DNA of 64,000 bases from Drosophila pseudoobscura. Its lineage: Eukaryota > Arthropoda > Insecta > Diptera > Drosophilidae. Below the pieces are notes generated by a model. The model did not search any database, was not told the DNA's origin, and saw nothing but the letters and a program-made list of their open reading frames with translations. The position numbers and the translations under genes were made by a program. This document shows, piece after piece, positions 11,747 to 23,803 of the stretch (the stretch's first letter is position 1; the number at the start of each line of letters is the position of its first letter). The stretch covers positions 21,390,001 to 21,454,000 of the forward strand of contig NC_046679.1 in the NCBI RefSeq assembly GCF_009870125.1. Reading direction: 5' to 3'.

Positions 11747-13118
11747 ATGGAAGAGAAACCCGTGAATCCCAATGAATACCTCGAAATACCCAAGTGGGTG
11801 AATGAGGACTACTTCCAGCCCATTCTCGAAAAGGATGTGAGCGGCTTTCAGAAGATCATCCGCTTTACACCCATTGCGGCCACGGCTCCGGGTGATAACT
11901 ATGCCTCCATCATGATTAGAGTACATATTGACACCCTGCTGAATGGTAAGTGTGTAATTCTTTTTAAAAGAACCAAAATTTCCAAACTTCTTTCAGATGG
12001 TAGCGAGCAAAAGATTTCATATATATTGAAGACCCAGCTGGATGTTAACAAGGGGGGCGCCATGATCAGTCAGATGGGATTTTTCGGCAAGGAAAAGGAA
12101 ATGTACAAGGACCACATACCGCAGTTTGTGAAGCTCTACGAGGAGGCGGGATTGGACATTGAGCTGGCCCCAAAGTGCGTGCACATTGGGGAGACTCCCG
12201 AGAGCATCACCCTGGTCTTTGAAGATCTGAGTCGGCAGAATTTCAAGAATGCCGATCGTCTGAAGGGTTTCGATATGGCCCACATGCGTTGCGTGCTCCG
12301 GAAATTGGCAGAACTCCATGCGGCCTCGGCGGTCAATCGTTTACTGATCGGGCCCTACGCTTCGAGGTTTTACGACTCCTTTTTTAATGAAGAAAATAGG
12401 TCGATGTTGACCAAGATCCGAGAAATGCGTGAGCCCCAATTTGTAAAAGCCATGCTCGAGTGGGGTGTTCCCGATGTCGAAAGATACCTTAAGAAATCTC
12501 TGACGCCCTCACAGTACTTTAATGCGGGGCTAAAGCTAAGCCAAGTGGATGACAGCGAGTTCAATGTGCTGAACCATGGTGACTGCTGGTCCAACAACAT
12601 CATGTTCAATTACAAGGAGAATGGAGAGATCGACAGGACAATTTTTGTGGATCTGCAGGTGGCCAAATGGGGCTCTCCAGCACAGGATCTTTGGTACATG
12701 ATCATAACCTCCGCCTCGCTGGACATCAAAGTCAAAGAATTCGATCATTTCATTCAAATCTATCATGAACGTCTGGCCGAGTGTCTGAATATCCTTAATT
12801 ACTCGAAGCCCATTCCCTCTTTGAGGGATATCCAAACACAGATGTTGAAGTACGGTTTTTGGGGTAAGTCTGACAAGAGAGTCGCTATAGGATCTATCTG
12901 ATTAATCTGAGTCTGTTGCAGGTCCTATTACGGCAAATGGTGTGATGGTGATCGTCCTCTTTCCGTCGGATAAGGACGCCAACATGGAAAAGTTAATGGG
13001 TGTCGGTCCGGAAGCAGAATCTCTTCGAGACAGGAGCTTCAGAAATCCCTACTATGCCAAGGCGATGACACAGTTGCTTCCGTTTTTCGATAACAAGGGT
13101 CTCCTGGATGAGGAGTAG
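11747..13118 (+). CDS. EcKL kinase E6 (group A, NPNE type)
   Basis: Three exons: 11747-11945, 11997-12863 and 12922-13118, giving 420 aa. The protein starts MEEKPVNPNEYLEIPKW and contains GDNYASIMIRV, LVFEDLSRQNFKNADRLKGFD, KLAELHAASA, NHGDCWSNN (His about 260), FVDLQVAKWGSPAQDLWY and a normal tail ending LLDEE. Only the first (phase 1) and last (phase 1) introns are kept; the two middle ones of E2 and E4 are missing. Its closest relative is E7, with the same intron pattern, so the two are a tandem pair. A polyadenylation signal AATAAA lies at 13214. The active site is complete; substrate unknown. Confidence 0.93.
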
Positions 13119-14139
13119 TATTAATGAGTAGCTTGTAACATATTGTACGTATATGAATCGATTCTATCCTCTATCTGTACTCAGGTCTCGTCTAGATTTG
13201 TATTTAAAATACGAATAAAGAATTAATAATTACAATAAAAAAAAAAGTTATGTAAACAAATTTGTGTCGTCGTCCGATATTATACTCATATCAGCGCTAA
13301 AGAGCGAAGCGAGGGAGCCGGGGGTCGTTTTTCCTATTTTTAAAGATCACATTTGTCTGAGGAGATTGGGATAACGATGAACTAAAGGACTTCGAAACAG
13401 GGTCACAATTTCATTAAATAGGGGTGCTATTATTAAATAACGGAAACGATCAAATAGATGTATTATTGTTGTTTGTGTTGCCTCGCCAATCAATTTGTGG
13501 GTGTGTGTGCGGTGGCGTCCAAAGAAAAAACCAGTTTACGCTATCAGCACACACAGATACACACTGCAGCAGTTACACTTGTCGAACTGTGGGGCTTTTG
13601 GGGCTTACAGTACATAAATGTGTGCCCCGCCGTGTGGAGAGCTCAGTATTTGTTTGTCGTTAGAAATCGTCGGAAGCCCAGCAGAAACGCAACCCAATCA
13701 GTTCTCCCTCCAAGCGGGCATCGCATTCATTCATTCAAATTAGAAATTCACAAAAGTCGGTCAGTAATAAATCGCAATAAAAGCGACATTTAAGTGAAAT
13801 GCGAAAAGAGATTAATTACGAGATATGCCATCCAGTGATACTCTTAAGAATATAGTGCTATATATGTACTTGCGACTGCTTGCGCCATACCTAAATGAAT
13901 GAAATTATAGTAAATTATACGTAGCGTAACTGAACGATAAAGCCCGTTGTAGACTTAGATAAGTCAATAGGAAACGAAACAAGTTAGACAGTGTCTGAAA
14001 GTGTAATTTGGCCTCTCACCATGACGTAACAATTTCTATACATAGAAAATGCTTTAGAGCCGTTTTATTGTTTTGATCTTGAACCCACGATCGTTTCCGA
14101 TCTCTAGTCTCTGATCTCTTACTTACAGTCAGTCCCAAT
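13119..14139. other. Intergenic E6-E7
   Basis: 1.0 kb that includes the E6 polyadenylation signal at 13214. Several short open frames occur but none resembles a gene. Confidence 0.5.
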
Positions 14140-15532
14140 ATGTCGCCAAACAGCAGCTCAGAGAAGCCGGTGAATCCCAATGAACACCTGGACATACCAA
14201 AGTGGGTGAATGAGGAATACTTCCTGCCGATCCTCGAAAAGGATGTGAACGGCTTCGACAAGATCGTCAGCTTCACACCCATTGCAGCCACAGCTCCAGG
14301 GGAAAACTATACTTCCGTGATGATCCGGGTGCACATCGATGCACTGTTGAAGGGTAAGTGCAGAGGAAATCTCATGGGAGTATCCATTTGCTTATCAAAA
14401 ATCGTCTTTAGACGGCAGCAGGCAGAAAATTTCCTATATCTTGAAGACCATGCTGGAGTCCAGCCAGGGCGCGGATGCCGTCAATGCCATGGGTCTCTTC
14501 CCCAAGGAAAAGCAAATGTACGAAGTGCACATACCCCAGTTTTTGCAGCTCTACAAGGAGGCGGGAGTGGACATTGAACTGGCGCCAAAGTGTCTGCTCG
14601 TCGATCAGACGGCAGAGGCCATCAGCCTGGTTTTTGAGGATCTAAGCCGGCAGAACTTCGTGAACTGCGATCGTCTCACAGGCTTCGACATGGAGCATAT
14701 GCGTTGTGTACTCCGCAAGTTGGCCGAATTCCATGCCGCTTCGGTGCTGGTCCATGACCTAAACGGCCCCTACGACGAGCTGTATACCAAATCCATGTAC
14801 AACGAGGAGAGTCGTCCCCTATTCGAGAAAATGGGCGAGCTGCGTCAGGCGCAGTACATCGACGCCATGCGCCAGTGGGGCCTTGAAGATGTTGAGAAAT
14901 ACATTGAAAAGTACTGGTCTGCCGATGAGTTTTTCGACCTGGCGCTGAGTGTGAATGCGGTGGATGAGAGCGACTTCAATGTGCTGAACCATGGTGACTG
15001 CTGGTCCAACAATATCATGTTTAACTACAAGGAGAACGGGCAGGTGGACAGGACCATCTTTGTGGACCTGCAGATTGGAAAATGGGGCTCTCCCGCACAG
15101 GATCTTTGGTACTTGATCTGCACATCCGCCCATCTGGACATCAAGATCAAGGAATTCGATCATTTCATTCAGATCTATCACGAACGCCTGGCAGAGTGCC
15201 TGAAGCTCTTAAATTACTCAAAGCCCATTCCCTTATTGAGGGATCTTCATATAATGATGCTAAAATATGGCTTCTGGGGTATGTCTCTGAGGATTCTCTA
15301 AATAGATTTTACATTCTAAAGTCTCCGTTTCTTTGTAGGACCCCTAACCGCCAACGGTGTAATGGTGGCCACCCTGATGCCCTCCGATAAAGATTCGAAT
15401 ATCAGTACCATGATGGATCCCGGTCCAAAGGGCGATGCCATGCGTCTGAAAACATTCACCAATGTCTACTATGTGGAGGCCATGAAGCTATTACTTCCAT
15501 TCCTCAAATTGAAGGGACTTTTGAAGGACTAG
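14140..15532 (+). CDS. EcKL kinase E7 (group A, NPNE type)
   Basis: Three exons: 14140-14353, 14412-15278 and 15339-15532, giving 424 aa. It starts MSPNSSSEKPVNPNEHLDIP and has GENYTSVMIRV, LVFEDLSRQNFVNCDRLTGFD, KLAEFHAASV, NHGDCWSNN (His about 265) and FVDLQIGKWGSPAQDLWY. It shares exon structure and most motifs with E6. The sequence CAGTCAGTCCC stands only about ten bases before the ATG, so if it is the initiator the leader is very short. AATAAA occurs near 15601. All catalytic residues are present; probably a functional kinase of unknown substrate. Confidence 0.93.
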
Positions 15533-15734
15533 TATGTTTCTTTCTTGTTAGAGTTTATACCTGATATATTGTGATATTATATAGTATCATAGAAATGTGC
15601 AATAAATAAGAAATTCTATTTAACTTAACGAAATTTTTGATAAACTCTGTCAATGGTGGAACTTTGGACTTTGCAAGTTTCACTAGTAAACAAATCATCA
15701 TGACTGGCTGAAAATGGAAACACGCGAACGATTT

Positions 15735-18685
15735 TTTTATACCCGATACTCAAAATGAGTATTGGGGTATATTAGATTTGTGGTAAAAGTGGATGTGTGT
15801 AACGTCCAGAAGGAATCGTTTCCGACCCCATAAAGTATATATATTCTTGATCAGCATCAATAGCCGAGTCGATTGAGCCATGTCTGTCTGTCCGTCCGTC
15901 CGTCTGTCCGTCTGTCCGTCCGTCCGTCTGTCCGTCTGTCCGTCCCCTTCAGCGCCTAATGCTCAAAGACTTTAAGAGCTAGAGCAACTATGTTTTGGAT
16001 CCAGACATCTGTGATATGTCACTGCTACAAAAATATTTCAAAACTTCGCCCCGCCCACTTCCGCCCCCACAAAGGACGAAAATCTGTGGCATCCACATTT
16101 TTAAAGATACGATAAAACCAAAAACGCAGAATCGTAGAGAATGACCATATCTTTTAGACTGCAGAATCTGAATTGGATCGTATTATTATTATAGCCAGCA
16201 TCAAGAAAACAATTTCATTTTTTCTCGCCCTGTCTCTCTCTAACACACACGTAGTATAGGCGGCTTTGCTTAGAGTAAAACATTAGCGCCTAGATCTCAG
16301 AGACTATAAAAGCTAGAGCAACCAAATTTGGTATCCACACTCCTAATATATCAGACCGAGACGAGTCTGTTTCAAAATTTCGCCACACCCTCTTCCGCCC
16401 CCGCAAAGGATGCAAATCTGGGGATATTCACAAATCTCAGAGAGTATTAAGGCTAGAGTAACCAAATTTACTGTCCGTAACAGGATTAGATCTCACTATA
16501 AAACGTATATCTCAAAATTTCGCCCCACCCCCTTCCGCCCCCACAAAGGACGAAAATCTGTTACATCCACAATACTGCACATTCGAGAAAACTAAAAACG
16601 CAGAATCATAAATAATGACCATATCTATCAGGTTGCTGAATCTGGATCAGATCGGATCATTTTTATAGCCAAAGGAAACAAATCAATTTGCAGTGGCTAC
16701 GCAGCGCCCGACGTCACGCACAGACTGATTTTCTGTCTCTCTCGCACGCACAATTACAATAACAATTATTCAAAAAAATCAAAAATAACAATTATAATAA
16801 CAATTATTCAATAAAAATCAAGAATAACAATTATAATAACAATTATTCAAAAAAATCAAGAATAACAATTATAATAACAATTATTCAATAAAAATCAAGA
16901 ATAACAGTTATAATAACAATTATTCAATAAAAATCAAGGATAACAATTATAATAACAACTATTCAAAAAAATCAAAAATAACAATTATAATAACAATTAT
17001 TCAATAAAAATCAAGAATAACAGTTATAATAACAATTATTCAATAAAAATCAAGAATAACAATTATAATAACAATTATTCAATAAAAATCAAGAATAACA
17101 GTTATAATAACAATTATTCAATAAAAATCAAGAATAACAATTATAATAACAATTATTCAAAAAAATCAAGAATAACAGTTATAATAACAATTATTCAATA
17201 AAAATCAAGAATAACAATTAAAATAACAATTATTCAAAAAAATCAAGAATAACAGTTATAATAACAATTATTCAAAAAAATCAAGAATAACAATTATAAT
17301 AACAATTATTCAATAAAAATCAAGAATAACAATTATAATAACAATTATTCAATAAAAATCAAGAATAACAGTTATAATAACAATTATTAAATAAAAATCA
17401 AGAATAACAATTATAATAACAATTATTCAAAAAAATCAAGAATAACAATTATAATAAAAATTATTCAATAAAAATCAAGAATAACAGTTATAATAACAAT
17501 TATTCAATAAAAATCAAGAATAACAATTATAATAACAATTATTCAAAAAAATCCAGAATAACAATTATAATAACAATTATTCAATAAAAATCAAGAATAA
17601 CAGTTATAATAACAATTATTCAATAAAAATCAAGAATAACAGTTATAATAACAATTATTAAAATAAAATCAAGAATAACAATTATAATAACAATTATTAA
17701 ATAAAAATCAAGAATAACAATTATAATAACAATTATTTAAAAAAAATCAAGAATAACAATTATAATAACAATTATTCAATAAAAATCAAGAATAACAGTT
17801 ATAATAACAATTATTCAATAAAAATCAAGAATAACAGTTATAATAACAATTATTAAATAAAAATCAAGAATAACAATTATAATAACAATTATTCAAAAAA
17901 ATCAAAAATAACAGTTATAATAACAATTATTCAATAAAAATCAAGAATAACAGTTATAATAACAATTATTAAATAAAAATCAAGAATAACAATTATAATA
18001 ACAATTATTCAAAAAAATCAAGAATAACAATTATAATAAAAATTATTCAAAAAAAAATCAAGAATAACAGTTATAATAACAATTATTCAATAAAAATCAA
18101 GAATAACAATTATAATAACAATTATTCAAAAAAATCAAGAATAACAGTTATAATAACAATTATTCAATAAAAATCAAGAATAACAGTTATAATAATAATT
18201 ATTCAATAAAAATCAAGAATAACAGTTATAATAACATTTATTCAAAAAAAATCAAAAATAATAATTATTCAATAAAAATCAAGATACTTAAAATGAGTGT
18301 AGGCGTACATACATATATTAGATTTGTGGTGAAAATGGAGGTGTGTAACGTCCAGAGGGATAAAGTATATATATTCTTGATCAGCATCAATAGCCGAGTC
18401 GATTGAACCCCGTCTGTCTGTCCGTCCCTATAAGCGCCTAGGGCTCAAAGATTATAAGAGCTAGAGCAACGACATTTTGTATCCAGACTTCTGTAATATG
18501 TCACTATTACACATACATTTCAAAATTTCGCCCCACAGGAGGCGGAAGGGACTTTGTCTTTGTCGTGCCGTTTAATATTAGCGGCGTCTGCCGGAGAAGA
18601 GCCATACTGACTAAGTATCGGGTATAAATGTAGAGTTGCGGTGTCCGTAGCAACTCACAACGTTCCCCCTCGTTTTTTTTTAATA
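15735..18685 (+). mobile_element. Composite mini-me/DINE-1-type repeat (copy B) with internal minisatellite
   Basis: The left end TTTATACCCGATACTCAAAA is followed by the family block with GTTTCCGACC, ATAAAGTATATA and AGCCGAGTCGATTG, then a long (GTCY)n tract (about 15888-15946). A segment with TTCG(C)CCC..TTCCGCCCCC is repeated near 16044, 16379 and 16515. After TCTCTCGCACGCAC the element runs into a minisatellite (16752-18284). A second copy of the left part follows (18285-18540), then the shared right end GACTAAGTATCGGGTATAAATG..CACAACGTTCCCCCTCG. Comparison with inverted copy C shows that the minisatellite sits inside the element. No protein is encoded. I assign it to the Helitron-related mini-me/DINE-1/SGM group from the GTCY tract; this is inference. 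Confidence 0.8.
16752..18284. repeat. AT-rich minisatellite, 38/39-bp units, about 39 copies
   Basis: About 1.53 kb of head-to-tail units whose core is AACAATTATAATAACAATTA followed by TTCAA(T)AAAAATCAAGAAT. There are two main unit types: one with TTCAATAAAAATC (39 bp) and one with TTCAAAAAAATC (38 bp). A second difference is CAATT versus CAGTT. Types tend to alternate over stretches, suggesting duplication of dimers. It is bounded on both sides by mini-me/DINE-1-type sequence. Confidence 0.95.
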
Positions 18686-19538
18686 ACCCGGCGGTAATCG
18701 AGGGAGGCAACAGATGCGAAAATAAGTTGGTTTTAAAAAACTAAAACGTAAAAACTACGACAGATACAACAGATAAGTTCCCAAGGTTTTTGGTTGATCA
18801 ATATTTGCCATAAGTTCAGCAAACAGTAAGGCTTTTGAAATCTTGGAGCAGATGAAATTTTACAACTGATTGAGCAAGACCACAGAATTGTCTCCACACT
18901 TGTCAATCATGGTTGAGAGAACTGGTCAACCACACTCACACTTCTTTCTATAAATTTATTCATACAAAAAATTATAATTATCCACTTGACATGATAATGA
19001 ATGACATACTCGTATTTATGATGGCGTTGGTCGACTGTTACGTATGCTATTTATGGGAGGGCAGATCTTTAATTAGGAACACGCAAATAATTCTCATTCT
19101 GGGGGTGACCATCGCCCGATTGAAATTAGCAATTCAAATGAGATAAACATTCCAACAGTCTGATAATTTTCTTTAATTATCTTTTTTAAGTGTTGCGCAG
19201 TCACAAAATTCTTATATTATTGGTGTCCCAGAATGGTTTTGGTTTCAAAAGCTGATTTTCTCAGGTTTAAGAGAAGTTGAAACTTTCTTTTCTGGGAAAC
19301 AAAGCTTGTGATAGAGAAAGTTGCGGCCAAACATTTTTAAACGTCGTCTTGGTTTGATGCTGTTAAAAACTTCTTTAAAACAGATAAGGAATATCATCTG
19401 ATGTAGATTTATTTCAGAAATTGGTATTACAAATCTAAATAAACTTTTAATAAGGATTTTTTGGTACAACAAATAATTAAAATCTGCTTATTTATATGCA
19501 AAAGTTCATCTTGGATGAAACAGAACACATTCGATACT
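18686..19538. other. Spacer between repeat copy B and E8
   Basis: About 850 bp of AT-rich sequence downstream of E8 (which is on the minus strand). No gene is recognised. The short open frames at 18913-19146 and 19245-19472 have no family features. Confidence 0.5.
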
Positions 19539-20916
19539 TTAGGTTTGTTTAAAGTAGCCTAATTGATCTAATCGTGGCAACAATATTGTGATATCTTTGA
19601 CGTAACCCTGCAAAAATGAGCAGTTTCTACGCTTTTCGTCGTTCTGCAACAGATCACCGAAATCAGTTCCGTCCTCCCTTAGGGCCCACATTAATGGCAG
19701 GAAAGTGCTTATCAGGAGGAAGTCTGAAAGAAGGGGATATAGGAATATATACCTAGGAATCATAGAAACAAACTTACGATAGTATTTTTGTTGATGCAAT
19801 CGCTGCCAGAGTCCATCTTCCGTGGGCATTTCTCCTTTGTATCCGATTTTCTTCAGAGTGCCTACCAAAACGGAGAAGTAATGCTTGAGCAGATCTTCCC
19901 AATGATCCCATCGTTGCTGTGGCTCCATCAGCATGTAAATGGAGTAGATCAAATCAATGGTCAAGGGGGAAATACTGCAGATTTGAAAGTCCAGCAGCAT
20001 ACAGTCTTCAAAGACTCCTGTCTGCTTATTGTGCTTGAACATCATGTTACGTAGATGGAAATCTCCATGGCAGAGCACGTAATACTGATCTGGTTTCGGG
20101 TTCTGACGCATTTGCGTCCACTCTTTCTTCAATCGCTGGAGAAAGTCTCCCTTAATGCTCTCAAAGTAAGGCTTGTACTTCCGCAGTTCGGGCTCTTTAT
20201 CCAACAGTTCCAAAAAGAATGGTATCCCGGTGCCAATAAATACTTCCTCTAAAAACTTTGGCATCTCAAACAGTCCGGTGGTGTAGCCTTTGAGCACAGT
20301 GGGTTGCTAATTAGAAGAGAACCTGAGTAAAAGTTGAAATATATATTTCCTTGTGACTTACCTCGTTTTGGACTTTAAAGCTAGCAGCATGCCATTTCGC
20401 CAGTTTGGAGTACACAGAACGGACCTCATCAAGGTTCAATTCACGATCCCGTATCACAGTGTAGCCCATCTCCACCAGATCCTCGAAGATCATCACCTGA
20501 CGCGGCTCCAGGCTGTGATAGATGCAGTCCACGTAGAGTTTTGCATCGTCCCCAGCGTTGCGGAGTATTGACTCAAACTCTGGCAATACTTTGCTGTACA
20601 TTCCGATCTCTGTTTTGAAGATTGGCGAATCGCCCAGCATATCCTTCTTGTGACCCTCTTGTTCCGGCATTGTTTTGATGATTAGCGACTTGATGGAGGC
20701 TCCTTTCCGAGTTGTGTACTCCGCTTTGACCCGGAACATCACACTGGCATAGTGATCGCCCTTGGCGCTGGCTGGAGAAAAGTGCAGCCCGGTGACCTTT
20801 AGCTCGGGAGCCTTTTCATGCTCGCTAAGAACTTTTGTGATAAATTGTCCATTCAGCCATTCAGGCGCAACCAGTTCGTCGGCATTGAAGTTATCATTAT
20901 CTGGATTCGCCGACAT
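19539..20916 (-). CDS. EcKL kinase E8 (group B)
   Basis: Minus-strand gene with exons 20362-20916, 19778-20306 and 19539-19723, giving 422 aa. Intron phases are 0 and 1. The 54-bp last intron has no stop in frame, but its donor and acceptor match those of E15 and E16. The protein has FNADELVAPEWLNGQF, GDHYASVMFRV, IYHSLEPRQVMIFEDLVEMGYTV, CHGDFHLRN (His about 265), MLLDFQICSISPLTIDLIYS and the tail RLDQLGYFKQT. Group B carries His and Arg after HGD where group A has Trp and Asn or Ser. A TATA/initiator pair lies upstream. Likely an active cytosolic small-molecule kinase. Confidence 0.92.
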
Positions 20917-20975
20917 TTAGTTGGTAATTTTTTTAGTTATGAGTACTATCAGATGTTCTCCAAGTTCGTTCTGCT

Positions 20976-21013
20976 AACTGAATGGAGTTACTTAATATAC
21001 CATTCACTTTATA
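20976..21013 (-). promoter_or_regulatory. Core promoter of E8
   Basis: Read on the minus strand, TATAAAG starts at 21013 and TCAGTT, an arthropod initiator match, has its A at 20979. The spacing of 34 is slightly long. The leader would be about 63 nt to the ATG at 20916. Confidence 0.5.
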
Positions 21014-21137
21014 TGGCTTTCGGAGAGCATAGCAGAACGTTTTCAATGCAAAATGAAATAGTGTAAGATTGCGGAGAGCTTTAAGTTTGCGATGAGCTTT
21101 TGTTGATTGGAACACAAAAGAGATAAGAGTGGATTGT

Positions 21138-21166
21138 AGGTTCTCTCACTCTCTCTCTCTCTCAAG
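21138..21166. repeat. (CT)n microsatellite upstream of E8
   Basis: A run of CTCTCT repeats of about 25 bp lies between E8 and psi-E9. On the opposite strand it is (GA)n, a possible GAGA-factor site; that role is inference. Confidence 0.6.
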
Positions 21167-21239
21167 TTTAAGCATCGATCTCTCTCAAGTTTAAGGTTAC
21201 GTTACCATAGAAACGATCCTAAGTTATGTTTACATTCCA

Positions 21240-22047
21240 TTAATCAACAAAGTAACCCAATCTATCGAACCTGGCCAGCATTTTGGTTGCTTCTTCCACA
21301 TAATCCTCCAGATGATAGCATGAACGACGGGTATCATCTTTTTCCATCAGAACTCCTATATCAAAGGCATGGGCTCGAATAGCTGAGGCCACAGGCAGAA
21401 AAGTGCTAACCAAAAGGAAGTCTGGAATGGAATGAGATCATATTATACGAAGATTACCTACAAGCATGCTAAAGGACGACTCACCGTCGTATTTGGGAGG
21501 CTTGATTTCGCACCAAGACCCTGCCAGCGTGGGCATTGCACCTTTGTAGCCGATTTTCTTCAGGGTTTCCAGCAGAATGGAAAAGTAAAAGTTGAATAGG
21601 TCGTCTAACTCCTCCGAACGCTGCTCGGCGCTCATTAACAAGTAGATCGAATCGATCAGATTTACGCTAATGGGCGTCACATTGCAGGCTTGCTAATCCA
21701 GCATTCAGTATTTTCATATGGTGATGGCATGGATCTTTACCAGCTTGCGGCAGGCTGAACAGATTTCTTCCTGGGTGAACCAGCGTCGCACCACCACGTA
21801 TCCACCAGATCCTCCAAGATCATCACCCGTCGCGGTTCCAGGCTGTGATAAATACAATCCACTTGACGCATTCTCTCAAACTCTGGCAGAAGTTTGCCGT
21901 ATATCCCGATTTCCGTTTTAAAGAGATAGGACTCGGCAAACATTTCCTTCTTGTGTGTCTCCTGCTCGGACATCGTCTTGATGTCCAGTCCGGTGACCTT
22001 TAGTTCTGGTGCATGTTCAAGCCATTTGCATCTATATTGTCATCCAT
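21240..22047 (-). pseudogene. EcKL pseudogene psi-E9 (group B)
   Basis: About 0.8 kb of a group B gene that should span about 1.37 kb. Pieces in order are a start-like MDDNIDANG, APELKVTGLD, TMSEQETHKKEMFAES..FKTEIG, YHSLEPRRVMILEDLVD, then NVTPISVNLIDSIYLLM, KKIGYKGAMPT and the last exon ending RFDRLGYFVD. The N-lobe has lost most of its first 90 residues. A frameshift follows LEDLVD. A large deletion near 21700 removes about 80 residues including the whole HGD loop and leaves LD-stop-Q. It lies upstream of E8 on the same strand and is far more decayed than psi-E3. Confidence 0.88.
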
Positions 22048-22269
22048 TCTGATGAAAACTGAAAAGTGAACTGGCGTAAGTATTTCTTTAGTTGCGAAAA
22101 TATTTCAAATCTTATCTAGTCTCTAAGGGGGGTGTGGTCTAGCTGTCAATTTGCAAAATTCAATAATCGAACTCGAACCAAAAGCTCTCTCTTCACTCTC
22201 TTGTTCCGTTTTCAAAAGCATTCCCATTATATCTTATCATAGCGAAAACAACAGCTGTTTTTGTTTTGC

Positions 22270-22304
22270 TATATAACCATTGAGAGTGAAAATTGAAGTC
22301 AGTT
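22270..22304 (+). promoter_or_regulatory. Core promoter of E10
   Basis: TATATAA starts at 22270 and the initiator TCAGTT has its A at 22301, a spacing of 31 as in classical Drosophila promoters. The leader to ATG 22334 would be 33 nt. Confidence 0.7.
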
Positions 22305-22333
22305 TGAGGTAAACTTTTGACGGTAAAAGTACT

Positions 22334-23803
22334 ATGGACCAGATCAAGAATCCCAATGAACACTTGGTAATACCCAAGTGGATAACTCAAGAGTATTTCG
22401 AGCAGATCCTGCAAAAGGATGAGCCTGAGTATGCGAAAATCCTCAGCTTCAAGCCGGTGGCAGCCATACCACCGGGGGAGAATTTCACCTCCATCATGCT
22501 GCGTGTTCATTTGGAGCTGCAGTTGAAGGGTAAGCCAGCCACAGATATGGGATCTGATATAACCAGAACTGAGATCGATGGGGCCTTCAATAGATGGCAG
22601 CACCAAGCTGAAGACGTACATCTTAAAGACGGAGCTGGCGGAAGACCGTGGTGCCAAGGAAATCCGCGAAGGTGGTATCTTCAACAAGGAGTTGCAGATG
22701 TACCAGACCTTTCTCCCCGCCTTCGAGGCTCTCTATAAGGCAGCCGGTGAGGATATTCCTCTAGCACCCAAATGCTGGCGTGCAGAGCAGCGCGGGGATA
22801 ACATAAACTTTGTTTATGAGGACCTGGCGGTGAAGAGATTCAAGAATGTCGATCGTATTCGGGGCCTGGACCTTCCACACATGCAACGTGCGCTACATAA
22901 GCTGGCGGAGTTTCATGCGGCTGCATCCGTCTATGTGGAGCAGGAGGGTCCATTGCCCGCGGAGTTCAATGAAGGATTTATTGTCAAAAAACAACTAGCT
23001 CTGCAAGAGCATGGATGGGCGGTGAAATCGGAAGCATTTTTAAAGGCCATGGCAGACTGGGGGTTGGAGGATCAGGAGAAGTATACAAACAGTTTTGTAA
23101 GTCAAAGAAAGCTCTTCTATTCTCTAGAATTTATATTATGTCCTTATATCCCTTCTTTGTCCGTCAGCCAACTGCAAAGCAGTATGGAAAAGTGTGTGCC
23201 AGTAATTTGACGGGAGATCCTTTGGACTTCAATACTCTCACCCATGGCGACTTCTGGTCCAGCAATCTGATGAGCAACTATCTCGAAAATAACCAGATCG
23301 ATGAGCTCATTATGGTGGACTTTCAGCTCTGCAAGTGGGGCAGTCCTGCGCAGGACCTGCTGTTTTTCATCACTCTCTCAGCCGCCAACGATATCAAGGT
23401 CAAGAAGTTCGACTACTTCATCAGGATCTACTGGGAGCGTCTTGTAGAGTGCCTAAAGCTACTCAAATACCAGAAGAAATTGCCCACATTGCGTGATCTT
23501 CAAACTTCTTTGTACAAGAAGCACAATACTTTCTACGGTATTTTTAGCGTTTGACTTCCTTTTAAAACGAATAATGAAAGGCAATTTTCTTCAACAGCTG
23601 TCATGGCGGTATTCAATCATCTGCCGCTCATAAAATTTCCAACTGACAAGGATTCCAACTTGCATAACGTGATGCGCGAGGACGAGGTGGGGCACAAGTT
23701 CCGTCTGCGCCTATTTTCAAATCCCACATATGTGGAGGCTATGAAGGACCTGTATCCCTTTTTCTATAATCGCGGCATTTTTAACTTTAATGATTTCTAT
23801 TGA
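22334..23803 (+). CDS. EcKL kinase E10 (group A, NPNE type)
   Basis: Four exons: 22334-22529, 22594-23096, 23168-23537 and 23598-23803, giving 424 aa. It starts MDQIKNPNEHLVIPKW and has GENFTSIMLRV, FVYEDLAVKRFKNVDRIRGLD, KLAEFHAAAS, THGDFWSSNLMS (His about 259) and MVDFQLCKWGSPAQDLLFF. The tail contains FPTDKDSNLHN, shared with E11 and E12. Intron phases are 1, 0, 1. E10, E11, E12 and E13 share this exon pattern and lie head to tail, so they arose by tandem duplication. The active site is complete. Confidence 0.93.

Noticed and set aside
19724-19777. Continuous reading frame through the last intron of E8
   Set aside because: Donor and acceptor match those of E15 and E16, and removal of 54 bp restores the family alignment (YYH-FLLISTFLP), so it is an intron.
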